From JAFDVL01 sp964631865 (GTDB taxonomy: Bacteria; Acidobacteriota; Blastocatellia; RBC074), in NCBI GenBank assembly GCA_964631865.1, contig CAZWAK010000012.1, positions 13,696 to 77,695 on the forward strand: 64,000 nucleotides of DNA. The letters run 5' to 3'. Both the position numbers and the translations under genes were made by a program. This document shows, in pieces, positions 45,050 through 53,844 of this stretch; the stretch's first letter is position 1, and every line of letters starts with the position of its first letter. The notes beneath the pieces were generated by a model, which saw only the letters and a list, made by a program, of their open reading frames with translations, had not been told where the DNA came from and did no database searches.

Positions 45050-45478
45050 ATGACATCACAAATGGCTTTCCAAACAGAGTGTGCCCAAAAGCAGGCAGAA
45101 TTCGCCCTGATGATGGTGCGGGAGTTGGACGAACTCGACTATCGGCTGGCCCTGACGTTGCTGGCTGGGCATCCGCTCGCAGGCGTGCATCTGGAATCGC
45201 TCATTGCCGATCACGGTCTCACGCCGCCTGCGTTGCGGGGCCGTTTCTATGGCTGCTTCGAGCAGGACGAACTCAAAGGGATGGCGTTGCTCGGTCATCA
45301 AATCATGTTCTGTGCGCCAGACGCCGCCCTCCCGCATTTTGCCCGTCTGGCCGCGGACGCCGGGCTTCGTACTTCGGTCATCTTTGGCCCGCGCGCCCAG
45401 GTCGAACTTTTCTGGCAACATTACGCCGCGCAGGGACGCGCGCCGCACGAATATGCAACCCAACGAATGGCACGATGA
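45050..45478 (+). pseudogene. Truncated DUF4081/GNAT-type protein, N-terminal half only
   Basis: 142 residues starting at the ATG at 45050, with AAGGA upstream. The pattern LTLLAGHPLAGVHLESLI, GRFYGCFEQDELKGMALLG, ALPHFARLAADAGLRTSVIF and GPRAQVELFWQHY is that of the N-terminal DUF4081 domain that precedes a GNAT acetyltransferase domain in full-length proteins. The frame stops right after EYATQRMAR, where the GNAT half should begin, and a transposase tail follows 3 nt later. I infer insertion-linked truncation. It could still make a stable domain, but acetyl transfer is not expected. Confidence 0.65.
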
Positions 45479-45480
45479 AA

Positions 45481-45629
45481 TGAACCTCAAACGCTACCGC
45501 AAGGCGATGGAAACGGTCCATTCGCAAAGGGAGAAAATGGGCTTGCAACGCTTGCACGCGCGCACTAATGAGGGCTTTGAAATTAAGGTTCAGGCGTCAC
45601 TCTTCGCCCTTTCGCTGGCCAACTTATAA
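45481..45629 (+). pseudogene. 3' end of a DDE transposase gene
   Basis: A 48-codon frame reads KAMETVHSQREKMGLQRLHA then RTNEGFEIKVQASLFALSLA. The pattern of a final catalytic-helix E-x-x-x-S followed by GL-RL-ART--GF--K--A-L-AL is typical of the C-terminal end of IS DDE transposases. It begins immediately after the truncated DUF4081 gene, so an element inserted there and lost its front. No terminal inverted repeat was found. Confidence 0.6.
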
Positions 45630-45701
45630 CTAGCAATCACGGTACTCCTCTCTGTGAATCTCTGTGCCGCCTCTGTGTCTCTCTGGTGAAAGAAAATTGT
45701 T

Positions 45702-47111
45702 TCATCGCGCCCGCCTCCGCATTCGATAATAAAAATACAACGGCAAGCCAATCACGATCAGCACCAATCCAAAGACCGATTCGACCGGCTTTGTGAATAA
45801 GGTATTGAAGATCAACCACACCGCGACCAGCACAAACACAAGCGGAATCAGCGGGTAGCCAAAGGTTTTGTATGGGCGCGGCGCAGCGGGCATTTTGCGG
45901 CGCAGCACAAACACTGCCGATGTAACCAAGCCATAAAAGATCCACGACGCGAACAACAAGCAATCCGTCAATTGATCGTAGGTTCCCGACAACGCCAGCA
46001 CACACGACCACAGCGCCTGCACGATCAACGCAATGATTGGCACGCGCGACGTGGCACTCAGCCGCGCCATGGCCGGAAAGAACAAGCCGTCCTTCGCCAT
46101 CGCAAACGGCACGCGCGCATTCGACAGGATCGAGCCGTTCAATGCGCCGACCGCCGAAATCACAAACGCAATCGCAATCAACTTGCCGCCGTATTCGCCG
46201 AGAAACGTTTGCGCCGCTTTGCCCGCCGCTGGCAACGCATCACGGTATTTGGTCGAGTTCGAGGTCACGACTTCGTCAAACGGCAGCGCGTAGAAATAGG
46301 CCAGATTCGCCAGCAGATAAATCACCATCACCAACACCATCCCGCCAATCAACGCGCGCGGAATGTTGCGCCCCGGATTCTGCACTTCGCCCGCTGCCAT
46401 TGGCATATTGTTCCAGCCGTCGTAGCCCCACAACGCCGCCAGCATCGCCGTGCCGAACAGCGCGAAGCCGCTCCATTCCGGCGTGTTCGCAGGCGTGGCC
46501 AGATGTGACCACGTCGCCGTTTGCGAAGCGAAAAACACGCCGCCCACGACAAACGCGATGCCTGCGATTTTCAGCACCGTCAGGAATGATTGCACCTTGC
46601 CGCCGAACGCGACCGTCAGGCAATTGATCGCGGTCAAGAACAAAATAATCGCCATCGTCACGACCTGCTTCGCGCCGAATTGCCAATTGATGGTTTGTCC
46701 CAACAGCGTAAATGTCTTCTGCGCCCACACAGCATTCAACGGTAAAAAGGCGGCGAGAAAAATTGCGGAGCCTGCGCCGAGGCTCGCAATCGAAGCACTG
46801 CCCGCGATGATGAAGCGTTGCCAGCCGAACAGAAACGCCGCCGCTTCGCCGTACGAATGTCGCAGGAAGACATATTCGCCGCCCGCGTGCGGCAACATCG
46901 CGCCGAGTTCGGCATACGTCAACGCGCCCGCGAGCGAGAGCAACCCGGCGGCTACCCACGCCAGCAAGACCATCGTCGGCGTGCGCACGTCCTGCGCCAT
47001 CGGAGCCGTTTTCAAAAACACGCCCGTGCCGATGACCGTGCCGATCACAAGTGCAGTTGTGCCGGTCAACGTCAGACCGCGAATCAGTTGGGATTTTTCT
47101 TCTGCCATCAA
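45702..47111 (-). CDS. APC-superfamily amino-acid permease
   Basis: 469 residues with about twelve membrane helices. TM1 carries the APC consensus ALVIGTVIGTGVFLKTAPM, TM2 LLSLAGALTYAELGAMLP, TM6 LWGYDGWNNMPMAAGEVQNP with the following NIPRAL loop, and TM8 carries VGALNGSILSNARVPFAMA. This is the LAT/cationic amino acid transporter branch; substrate undefined. Its start overlaps the stop of the AlkD-like gene by 4 bp (ATGA type), so the two are translationally coupled in the order alkD-like then permease. No functional link between DNA repair and amino-acid uptake is evident. Confidence 0.94.
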   Translation of the reverse strand: MMAEEKSQLIRGLTLTGTTALVIGTVIGTGVFLKTAPMAQDVRTPTMVLLAWVAAGLLSLAGALTYAELGAMLPHAGGEYVFLRHSYGEAAAFLFGWQRFIIAGSASIASLGAGSAIFLAAFLPLNAVWAQKTFTLLGQTINWQFGAKQVVTMAIILFLTAINCLTVAFGGKVQSFLTVLKIAGIAFVVGGVFFASQTATWSHLATPANTPEWSGFALFGTAMLAALWGYDGWNNMPMAAGEVQNPGRNIPRALIGGMVLVMVIYLLANLAYFYALPFDEVVTSNSTKYRDALPAAGKAAQTFLGEYGGKLIAIAFVISAVGALNGSILSNARVPFAMAKDGLFFPAMARLSATSRVPIIALIVQALWSCVLALSGTYDQLTDCLLFASWIFYGLVTSAVFVLRRKMPAAPRPYKTFGYPLIPLVFVLVAVWLIFNTLFTKPVESVFGLVLIVIGLPLYFYYRMRRRAR

Positions 47112-47812
47112 ATTGTGCCTTTCAAATATGCCTGTCGTTTGGCTTCGGGAAATTTTTCAATCGCGTAGCGCAGCATCGTGCGCGGCAGGGTTTTGTAGTG
47201 TGGTTGCAGAAACGACTCTTCCGCTGCCAGATCACGATTGCCAACTTCGCGCAGCATCCAGCCGACGGCTTTTTGAATCAGGTCGTGGCGGTCGTGTCGC
47301 AGCAGCTTGGCGATTTGCAGCGTGTCGGCGAAATCGTTTTGTCGAATGAAATGCTGCGTCGCAATGATCGCAATGCGGCGCTCCCAGAGGCTCTGGGACT
47401 TCGCCAGCTTGTACAGCGGCTGGCGGCTTTTGTCGAATAGATACGTGCCGACAATGTGCGGCGCAGAAGTGTCTACCAAATCCCAATTGTTGATGAAATC
47501 GGTGTGACGTAAATATTCTTCGTAGACCTTTTGCTTCATTGCCGCATCGCCTTTCGTAAACGCATGCACCAAAAGCATCAACGCCAACGCGCGCGCTTCG
47601 TGAATTGGTGATTGCAAAAGCTCCAGGCAATCGTCAAGCGGCGTGCTTCGCAATTCTTTCGCAAGCCGTCGCAGATCAGGCACGCGCACGCCGATGAATT
47701 GATCGCCTTCGCCATATTCGCCCGGCCCGGTTTTGAAAAACCATTGTGCCGCTTGGGCATGTTCGGCGCTGGCAAGCGTGCGGAGTTTGGCTTGTATTTC
47801 GGGGACTGACAT
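47108..47812 (-). CDS. AlkD-like DNA alkylation repair protein (HEAT-like repeats)
   Basis: 234 residues from the ATG at 47812 (MSVPEIQAKLRTLA); the longer frame upstream passes through repeat DNA and is rejected. The AlkD family pattern is visible: WFFKTGPGEYGEGDQFIGVRVPDLR, ARALALMLLVHAFTKGD, then NNWDLVDTSAPHIVGTYL containing the Trp and Asp of the catalytic NWD-x-VD block, then SQSLWERRIAIIATQHFIR and KAVGWMLREVGNRD. AlkD glycosylases remove alkylated bases without flipping them. With the AidB-like protein this is the second alkylation-response gene of the window. First gene of a two-gene operon with the permease. Confidence 0.92.
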   Translation of the reverse strand: MSVPEIQAKLRTLASAEHAQAAQWFFKTGPGEYGEGDQFIGVRVPDLRRLAKELRSTPLDDCLELLQSPIHEARALALMLLVHAFTKGDAAMKQKVYEEYLRHTDFINNWDLVDTSAPHIVGTYLFDKSRQPLYKLAKSQSLWERRIAIIATQHFIRQNDFADTLQIAKLLRHDRHDLIQKAVGWMLREVGNRDLAAEESFLQPHYKTLPRTMLRYAIEKFPEAKRQAYLKGTI

Positions 47813-47870
47813 TTTGTGTGGATTCGTCCGCGAAATCGCACGCAGCAGGACGAAGAAAATTAGACATGAT

Positions 47871-47956
47871 GGACAAGATTTTTTGCAAGATTGACAAGAT
47901 AGATATAACCAGTAACCAATCTTGTAAATCTTGAAATCAATCTTGTAAATCCTGTC
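47871..47956. repeat. Inverted repeat of AATCTTGT/ACAAGATT words
   Basis: The left arm (47871-47900) repeats GACAAGATT-like words and the right arm (47919-47956) repeats AATCTTGTAAATC words; they pair imperfectly over about 30 nt with an 18-nt loop. It lies between the MBL-hydrolase stop and the AlkD-like start, both minus strand, so it may end the upstream transcript. Its organisation matches the elements at 2891 and 13339. Confidence 0.75.
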
Positions 47957-47991
47957 AAAAACCTGGTGCGCCTTCGTGGATGAGTAATCAG

Positions 47992-48918
47992 CTAATAAAT
48001 ATCCAGATCGCGTCCCGACACGATTTTGCCGCGGTAGCCTTGTCGGATTTCGTTGAGCAATTCGTCTTCGGACGTGCCCCAGAATAGCTGATGATACAGA
48101 ATCAGCAAGCCCGGCTTGGCCTTCGTCGCAATTTCGGCGAGTTCGCGCGAGGACGTGTGAAATTGTGAATGATACCGCTGCCATTCGGGCGGACGCTTTT
48201 GAAAACCTGCCTGCGAATAGACTTCGTGAATTAACACATCACAGCCATTGCAAGCGTCAATCACGCTCTGACTCGGCGCACAATCGCCCGAAATCACAAT
48301 CGTTTTGTCCGGCGTTGCAAAGCGAAAGCCGAAGGCTTCTTTCCACGAACCGTGCTTGACGGCGAAGGCGTTGACCGTGACGTTCGCGTCTTTGTAAATC
48401 ACGCCGGGCGTGATTTCGTGCGCGTCCACTTTGTGGCCGGTTTTGTTCGATGGCTCGCCGCCGAACAAACGCATATCGAGGTCTTGCTGGTAGGCTTTGA
48501 CAATGTTGTTCGTCATCGCGCGCAAGCCTTTCGGGCCGTAGACTTCCAGCGGTTCCGTGCGCTCTAACACCCAGGGCGTGAAGATCAAATCTGCGTAGCC
48601 GACCGTGTGATCCGAATGCAGATGCGTGACGAACGCGCGCGTGAGTTTCGGCATCGCCAAGCCTTTGACGCCTTTGCGCCCGGCTGCCGCAGCACGCCGC
48701 ACGACGCCGGGGCCGAAGTCTACGATGTACGGCGTGTCGTTGACGACGATGGCGATGGACGGGCCAAAGCGATCCGGGTCAGCATTCGGCGTGCCAGTGC
48801 CGAGCAGAACGATTTGGGTTTTTGCGGTGAGTAGCGACGGCGTTTGAGAAAGGTTGTCGTGCAAGGCAAGAGTGCCAAGAAACAACCCGAGAAGCAGACA
48901 TGATGAGAGCAGTTTCAT
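47992..48918 (-). CDS. Exported MBL-fold metallohydrolase (RNase Z/arylsulfatase-like)
   Basis: 308 residues. Signal peptide LLSSCLLLGLFLGTLAL. The metallo-beta-lactamase fold starts at IVLLGTGTPNADPDRFGPS. The zinc motif is THLHSDHTVGY (HxHxDH, about 108-118), with further ligand-type positions at VISGDCAPS and YHSQFHTSS near 250-260. The overall pattern is that of the RNase Z/ElaC-like and arylsulfatase-like branch, but the export signal rules out a tRNA-processing role; a periplasmic phosphodiesterase or sulfatase is likelier. It is 13 bp upstream of no minus-strand gene; its own 5' neighbour, the serine hydrolase, ends 12 bp before its start, so the two probably form an operon. Confidence 0.88.
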   Translation of the reverse strand: MKLLSSCLLLGLFLGTLALHDNLSQTPSLLTAKTQIVLLGTGTPNADPDRFGPSIAIVVNDTPYIVDFGPGVVRRAAAAGRKGVKGLAMPKLTRAFVTHLHSDHTVGYADLIFTPWVLERTEPLEVYGPKGLRAMTNNIVKAYQQDLDMRLFGGEPSNKTGHKVDAHEITPGVIYKDANVTVNAFAVKHGSWKEAFGFRFATPDKTIVISGDCAPSQSVIDACNGCDVLIHEVYSQAGFQKRPPEWQRYHSQFHTSSRELAEIATKAKPGLLILYHQLFWGTSEDELLNEIRQGYRGKIVSGRDLDIY

Positions 48919-48930
48919 TCCGAGCAGTTG

Positions 48931-50112
48931 TCAGTTATCAAGCGACCGCACCAGATCGAAGAAATCATCGAAAGTATCTGTCTGCTGGCTATACTTTTCA
49001 CTCCATCTAATTTGTCGAACAGCGACTAGCTTTTGCTGCGGATAGATCACCAGAAATTGACCGAGGGAACCATTGGCATTGTAGCCAATAATGTCACCAT
49101 ATTTTTTCCTGGAAAGTGTCAGTCCTTTGCTACCTAGTTCCTGATTGAGAATTTCATTCCACTGCTGACCGAGCATTTCAGCTAAAGTCTTAACAAACAG
49201 CGGCATGCTATCAAATGGTTTATTCCTAAGTGGCTCCAATTTACTTAGAAATGGTTTGCTCACGCCCGCCGCCTCAAGCTCCTTGAATTTTTCATCATCA
49301 ATGATGGGGCGTTCATAACTCGGTATCCGCCACCACAGTAACCCACATGTCGGATTATAAGGCTGCCCTTGTTGTAGCGATTCCTCAATCCATTTTTCGC
49401 TGACAATCCGCTTGCTCTCCCACTGACCTTTGTTCAGGAGCAGCATTCCGAATTTTGCAAAGTCTGCGGCCTTGAGTTGTAAACCTGCCATCGCGTGCGG
49501 ATTCCCTGCCGCATCCAATGTCCAATCAAAATCTGTAATGCCCAGCGGCTGAAGGATTTCATCACGAACATATATGTCCATCCGTTTGCCGGAAGCAACC
49601 TGAACAATCCCTGCAAGCAAATTGACCGCTTTGTTGTTGTAGCTGAATTTGCTGCCGGGTTCATCTGAAAGCTCAGCAGCAAGAGCCAGCTTGACGAAAT
49701 CTGAACTGGGATAAATCTCGACACCAGTATTGGGAACATTCTGTAAGCCAGAGGTATGATTAAGCAAATGCCGGATTGCGATGAGTTTTTTTCGACCCTG
49801 TTTCCATTCGGGATAAAATTCATACACGGGTTGATCCAGTGATTTGATCTTGCCTGCATCAATCAGCTTGCCAATAGCGAGGCTGACAATAGATTTCGTG
49901 CAGGACATCAACTCGATTTTGCCGCGTTCCTGGCTGAAATACTCACCGACAAGTTGAGAATCTTTGAAGATCATCACGGCATCGCTGTGTGTTTCGGCAG
50001 CCCGCTTCAGCAGCTTTTCTAATGCTTCCTTCTTGATACCACTTGGTGGCTGACTGACGGTCGCGATACTACTGCAAAGCAACAGCACCGTTATGAGGCA
50101 TATTTTTTTCAT
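48931..50112 (-). CDS. Exported serine hydrolase, beta-lactamase class C/esterase family
   Basis: 393 residues from the ATG at 50112, with AGGAG upstream. Signal peptide KICLITVLLLCSSIATVSQ. Penicillin-binding-like motifs: S-x-x-K in MSCTKSIVSLAIGKL (Ser about 72), the Y-x-N-like FSYNNKAVNLLAG (about 165) and a late GYNANGSLGQFLVIYP region in place of KTG. These proteins are usually carboxylesterases, D-amino-peptidases or PBP-like enzymes rather than true beta-lactamases; I do not claim antibiotic resistance. AT content and codon use look higher than in the neighbours, which may point to a different origin. Probably co-transcribed with the MBL hydrolase gene. Confidence 0.88.
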   Translation of the reverse strand: MKKICLITVLLLCSSIATVSQPPSGIKKEALEKLLKRAAETHSDAVMIFKDSQLVGEYFSQERGKIELMSCTKSIVSLAIGKLIDAGKIKSLDQPVYEFYPEWKQGRKKLIAIRHLLNHTSGLQNVPNTGVEIYPSSDFVKLALAAELSDEPGSKFSYNNKAVNLLAGIVQVASGKRMDIYVRDEILQPLGITDFDWTLDAAGNPHAMAGLQLKAADFAKFGMLLLNKGQWESKRIVSEKWIEESLQQGQPYNPTCGLLWWRIPSYERPIIDDEKFKELEAAGVSKPFLSKLEPLRNKPFDSMPLFVKTLAEMLGQQWNEILNQELGSKGLTLSRKKYGDIIGYNANGSLGQFLVIYPQQKLVAVRQIRWSEKYSQQTDTFDDFFDLVRSLDN

Positions 50113-50143
50113 CGGACAACTCCTCACTCGTTTTGATCGCACA

Positions 50144-50199
50144 AGAAGCTGTTTTGAAAGCCAGCAATAAACAGTCCGCTAACCTTCAAAACAGCTTCT
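50144..50199 (-). terminator. Hairpin between the VPS10-like gene and the serine hydrolase gene
   Basis: A 16-nt stem with one bulged A (50144-50160 with 50184-50199) closes a 23-nt loop. On the minus strand it begins 15 nt after the VPS10-like stop and ends about 30 nt before the serine-hydrolase start. There is no T-run, so it may be a factor-dependent terminator or RNA-stabilising hairpin. Confidence 0.6.
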
Positions 50200-50213
50200 G
50201 AAACATCTAACAG

Positions 50214-53200
50214 CTATTTATCCGTCCAATCCGGCAACCGCCCCGGCGTCCAAGGCGCACCCGCCGCATCGAGAGCTTTTTCCAACTTCGGCATCTCGAC
50301 GTCAAGCAACGTCTTCAACCGCGCCAGCACGGGTTTGAATTCCTCGGCGGCGATGTTGTAGTTCTCGATTTGCGATTGCGTCGGACGCAGCGCGGACATC
50401 CGAATGCGCTGCACCATCGTGTTGATGCGTTGATTGATCGAAGGTGGCGGAATGTCTGAGTCGGCGCGGCCTCCACGCAGCGCGTGCAGAATGTCGTCAA
50501 GCTTCGCGTCCATCGCTTTGATCTCGTTCATCAGCGCGGGCGTCGAGCCGGGCGCTTCCTGCGCGGCGCGTTTGATGAGGCCGAGCCGCGTGTTGGCGTT
50601 GTTCGCGGCATCCGTCGCTCCGGTCACGGCGCGTTGCAAATTCCAGGTTTTGCGTTGGAATTCGGCCAGCGCGTTGCGGTCGGCAGCGGTCATCGCTTCT
50701 GTGCCTTCGGCGACGACATTGAAGGTTTGCGCGCCCGGTAATTCCGTGATGACGCCGTCCACTTTGCGCGCCATTTTGACGGTGTATTTGCCGGGCATCG
50801 CCAGCATGCCTTGCGGGCCGAAACCACCGAAGCCGCCGAGATCAATGCCTTCAAAGCCGGGTGGCAATTGCGGTGCAGCCTGAATCACAGGCGGCGCGTA
50901 ACGGAAATCCCACACAACCCGTTGCAGGCCGGGCAGCGCAGGCGCAGAAATTCGCCGCACGATCTTGCCGTCGGCGTCGGTGATCGTGAAGATCAACGCG
51001 GGCGGTTCTTCTTCGGCTTCTTCGCGCAATTGGGCAATGCTCGGATATGGCGGCGTTTCGTTTTTCTGCGCGGCGGCGCGTTCGGCTTCCTGTCGTTTTT
51101 GCCGTTTCGTGCGCACCGGGTCTTTTAGGAAATAGGTGATCGTTGCGCCGTACGTGGGATTCGGCGCGAGGTAATGCGACGCGCCCTGGCTGCCGACCGC
51201 TGTGTTCGAGCGAATGTACATCAACGCATCGCTGACCGGGAACAGGTGCGATTCCTGCGCGAGCGTTTCGGGCTTGATGTTGCGCAGCGGCGTGTAATCG
51301 TCGAGCACATAAAAACCGCGTCCGAACGTCGCGACGACCAAATCGTTCGCGCGTTTGTGAATCGCCAAATCGCGCACCGCAATCACCGGCATTCCGCCGC
51401 GCAGTTGCGTCCATTTCGCGCCGCCGTCCGTCGTGTAGAACAACCCGAATTCCGTACCGCAAAACAGCAGGTTCGGGTTGACGTGATCTTCCGCAATCGC
51501 ATACGTCGAACCGCGCTCCGGCAAGTTCGCTGTGATCGAAGTCCACGTCTTTCCGGCGTCTGTACTCTTCATCAAATACGGTTTGAAATCACCGTTCTGA
51601 TGATTGTTGTACACGGCGAAGACCGTGTTCGCATCGTGCTGCGACGCCAACACGCGATGCACATACGAGTTCTTCGGCACGCCGGGAACTTCTTCGACCT
51701 TGCGCCATGTTTTGCCCGCGTCTTCCGTGATGTTGATTAAGCCATCGTCTGTGCCGACGTAAATCAAACCTTCTTTTTTCGGCGATTCGCTGAGCGCAGA
51801 ACCGTTGCCATAGAGCGCCGTAGATTGATGTTTGGCGACGGCTTCCGGCCCCCAGATTTTGCCCATCACCGGGATCGCGTTGCGATCCAGTCCGCGCGAC
51901 AGATCGCCGCTAATCAGCTTCCAATCGTCGCCGCGATTGTCGCTGCGATACAGCTTATGTCCGGCGAAGTACAGCCGCGTGCGCGAATGCGGGCTGATAA
52001 TCAATGGCGAGTCCCAATTGTAGCGTTCGGATTCCTGTCCTTTGCCGGGAACGGGAACGATGCTGACGCGCTCGCCTGTGCGTTTGTCGAAGCGCACCAA
52101 GCCGCCGTTCTGTGATTCGGCATAAATGATGTTCGGGTCTTCGGGATCAACACGAGACGTGAAGCCGTCGCCGCCGTTGGTCGTGAACCATTCGGCATTG
52201 GCGACGCCCGACGTGCTGCGCGTTTTGGCCGGGCCGCCGAGCGAATTGTTGTCCTGCGTGCCGCCGTAGACGTTATAAAACGGAAACTGATTGTCCACCG
52301 TCACGTCGTAAAACTGCGCGATGGGCAGGTTCGCTTTGAAGTGCCAATTGGCGGCGCGGTCGTGACTTTCATACACACCACCGTCGCAACCAACGAGCAT
52401 ATAATTCGTGTTCTTCGGATCAACCCAGATCGCGTGATTGTCTACGTGCTTCAGACGTTCGCCGAGTGGGCGCTGGGTTCTGCCGCCGTCGTCGGAGACT
52501 TGAAAGACGACGTTCGGAATGTAAATGCGATCCACGTTTTTCGGGTCACAGATGATTTGCGCGTAATACATCGCCTGGGCAATCGTCGGACTCGTGCGTT
52601 CCCACGTTGCGCCTTTGTCGTTGGAACGATAGATGCCGCTGCCCGTGCCCGCGGCTTCGACCGTCGCGTACACAACGTTCGGATCAACGGGCGAAACATC
52701 AATGCCGATGCGTCCGACATCGCCTTGCGGCAAGCCGCCGCGCAAGCGTGTCCACGTCGCGCCGCCGTCGGTAGATTTCTGCAAACCGCTTTCCGGCCCG
52801 CCATTGATGAGCGTGTGGAAGTGGCGTCGTCGTTGCCACGTTGCGGCGTAGACGATGTCCGGGTTCGATGGATCAAGCACGACATCCGTGACGCCGGTAT
52901 TTTCGCTGATCGTCAAAATCGCTTTCCACGTTTTGCCGCCATCGGTGGTTTTGTACAACCCGCGATCCCCGCCCGCCGACCAGAGCGGCCCCTGCGCGGC
53001 GACGTAGACGACTTTGGTGTCGCGCGGATCAATCACGATGCGTCCGATATGTTCGGATTTTTCGAGACCGACTTTGCGAAAGCTCTTGCCGCCGTCTTCG
53101 GATTTGTACACGCCATCGCCGTAGCCGACGCTGCGTTGGCTGTTGTACTCGCCCGTGCCAACCCACAAGACGTTCGTGTCTTTCGGATCAAGCGCGATGT

Positions 53201-53525
53201 CGCCAATCGAGAATGCGCCGTAGTTATCAAACACGGGCGTCCACGTCGTCCCTGCATTCACGGTCTTCCAAACGCCGCCCGACGCGACGGCCACGAAATA
53301 TTTGGCGCGATCATTCGGATCAACGGCAAAGTCGTTGACGCGCCCGCTCGTGACGGCGGGGCCGATGCTGCGCAGCCGCAGGCCGCCGAACATTCCCCCG
53401 CCGCCGCCGCCTTCGGGAGCGCCGCCTTGTGGTGGGCCGCCGCCGCCGCGCCGTCCTTGCGCCAGGGGAAGGGAAGAGATGAGCAGTAAAAAAGCGAGAA
53501 ACGAGGCAAAGCGAAATGATCGCAT
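50214..53525 (-). CDS. Exported VPS10/sortilin-type multi-bladed propeller protein (second copy)
   Basis: 1103 residues. The signal peptide FASFLAFLLLISSLPLAQ is followed by a Gly/Pro-rich linker, then LRSIGPAVTSGRVNDFAVDP. Asp-box-like repeats run through the propellers: SEDGGKSFRKVG, TTDGGKTWKAIL, STDGGATWTRLR, SNDKGATWERTS, TEDAGKTWRKVE, STDAGKTWTSIT and TTDGGAKWTQLR. A helical C-terminal region (about 960-1090: RNALAEFQRKTWNLQRAVTG, NQRINTMVQRIRMS) is absent from the paralogue at 35958, where a Gln/Gly-rich linker occurs instead. Often auto-annotated as glycosyl hydrolase; the true activity is unknown. Confidence 0.9.
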   Translation of the reverse strand: MRSFRFASFLAFLLLISSLPLAQGRRGGGGPPQGGAPEGGGGGGMFGGLRLRSIGPAVTSGRVNDFAVDPNDRAKYFVAVASGGVWKTVNAGTTWTPVFDNYGAFSIGDIALDPKDTNVLWVGTGEYNSQRSVGYGDGVYKSEDGGKSFRKVGLEKSEHIGRIVIDPRDTKVVYVAAQGPLWSAGGDRGLYKTTDGGKTWKAILTISENTGVTDVVLDPSNPDIVYAATWQRRRHFHTLINGGPESGLQKSTDGGATWTRLRGGLPQGDVGRIGIDVSPVDPNVVYATVEAAGTGSGIYRSNDKGATWERTSPTIAQAMYYAQIICDPKNVDRIYIPNVVFQVSDDGGRTQRPLGERLKHVDNHAIWVDPKNTNYMLVGCDGGVYESHDRAANWHFKANLPIAQFYDVTVDNQFPFYNVYGGTQDNNSLGGPAKTRSTSGVANAEWFTTNGGDGFTSRVDPEDPNIIYAESQNGGLVRFDKRTGERVSIVPVPGKGQESERYNWDSPLIISPHSRTRLYFAGHKLYRSDNRGDDWKLISGDLSRGLDRNAIPVMGKIWGPEAVAKHQSTALYGNGSALSESPKKEGLIYVGTDDGLINITEDAGKTWRKVEEVPGVPKNSYVHRVLASQHDANTVFAVYNNHQNGDFKPYLMKSTDAGKTWTSITANLPERGSTYAIAEDHVNPNLLFCGTEFGLFYTTDGGAKWTQLRGGMPVIAVRDLAIHKRANDLVVATFGRGFYVLDDYTPLRNIKPETLAQESHLFPVSDALMYIRSNTAVGSQGASHYLAPNPTYGATITYFLKDPVRTKRQKRQEAERAAAQKNETPPYPSIAQLREEAEEEPPALIFTITDADGKIVRRISAPALPGLQRVVWDFRYAPPVIQAAPQLPPGFEGIDLGGFGGFGPQGMLAMPGKYTVKMARKVDGVITELPGAQTFNVVAEGTEAMTAADRNALAEFQRKTWNLQRAVTGATDAANNANTRLGLIKRAAQEAPGSTPALMNEIKAMDAKLDDILHALRGGRADSDIPPPSINQRINTMVQRIRMSALRPTQSQIENYNIAAEEFKPVLARLKTLLDVEMPKLEKALDAAGAPWTPGRLPDWTDK

Positions 53526-53844
53526 GGTGAACGACTCCTTTTCGTATCGCAGGTGTTGGCCTGCGCATCAGTGATATGGGTACAGCGCTGTGTCTTGTGA
53601 CGTTAACGGCGGCATTATGGTTTCGCGCGAAATTGATTACAAGGCTTTCGGTGCAGAGATTGCAGACCACGCGCGACAGGTTTATGATGCGCTCACCTTC
53701 ATACAGTTCGTTACGAAACTTGATTTTCCGCTTTGACGGGCTTGCCGCCGCTGCTGGCCCAAGTCGGCACAGATGAAATGTTGCTGGGCGATTCGCTGCA
53801 ACTGGCATCGCGCGTGAATGCCCGCGCGTAGGATAAATTAGCTT
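53526..53844. other. Intergenic region with divergent promoters and a hydrolase remnant
   Basis: 319 bp between the VPS10-like start (minus) and the amidase start (plus). Apart from the remnant at 53724-53831 listed separately, I see no supported gene. No obvious Shine-Dalgarno precedes the amidase ATG at 53845. Confidence 0.4.
53724..53831 (+). pseudogene. 3' remnant of an alpha/beta hydrolase fold-3 gene
   Basis: The frame from 53724 to the TAG at 53829-53831 reads FSALTGLPPLLAQVGTDEML then LGDSLQLASRVNARA. LPPLL-QVGTDE-LL-DS is the block around the catalytic Asp in the hormone-sensitive-lipase/acetyl-hydrolase family. An in-frame TGA at 53721 precedes it, there is no start codon, and the rest of the roughly 300-residue enzyme is missing. 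It is the decayed tail of a lost gene, too short to appear as an open reading frame. Confidence 0.7.
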
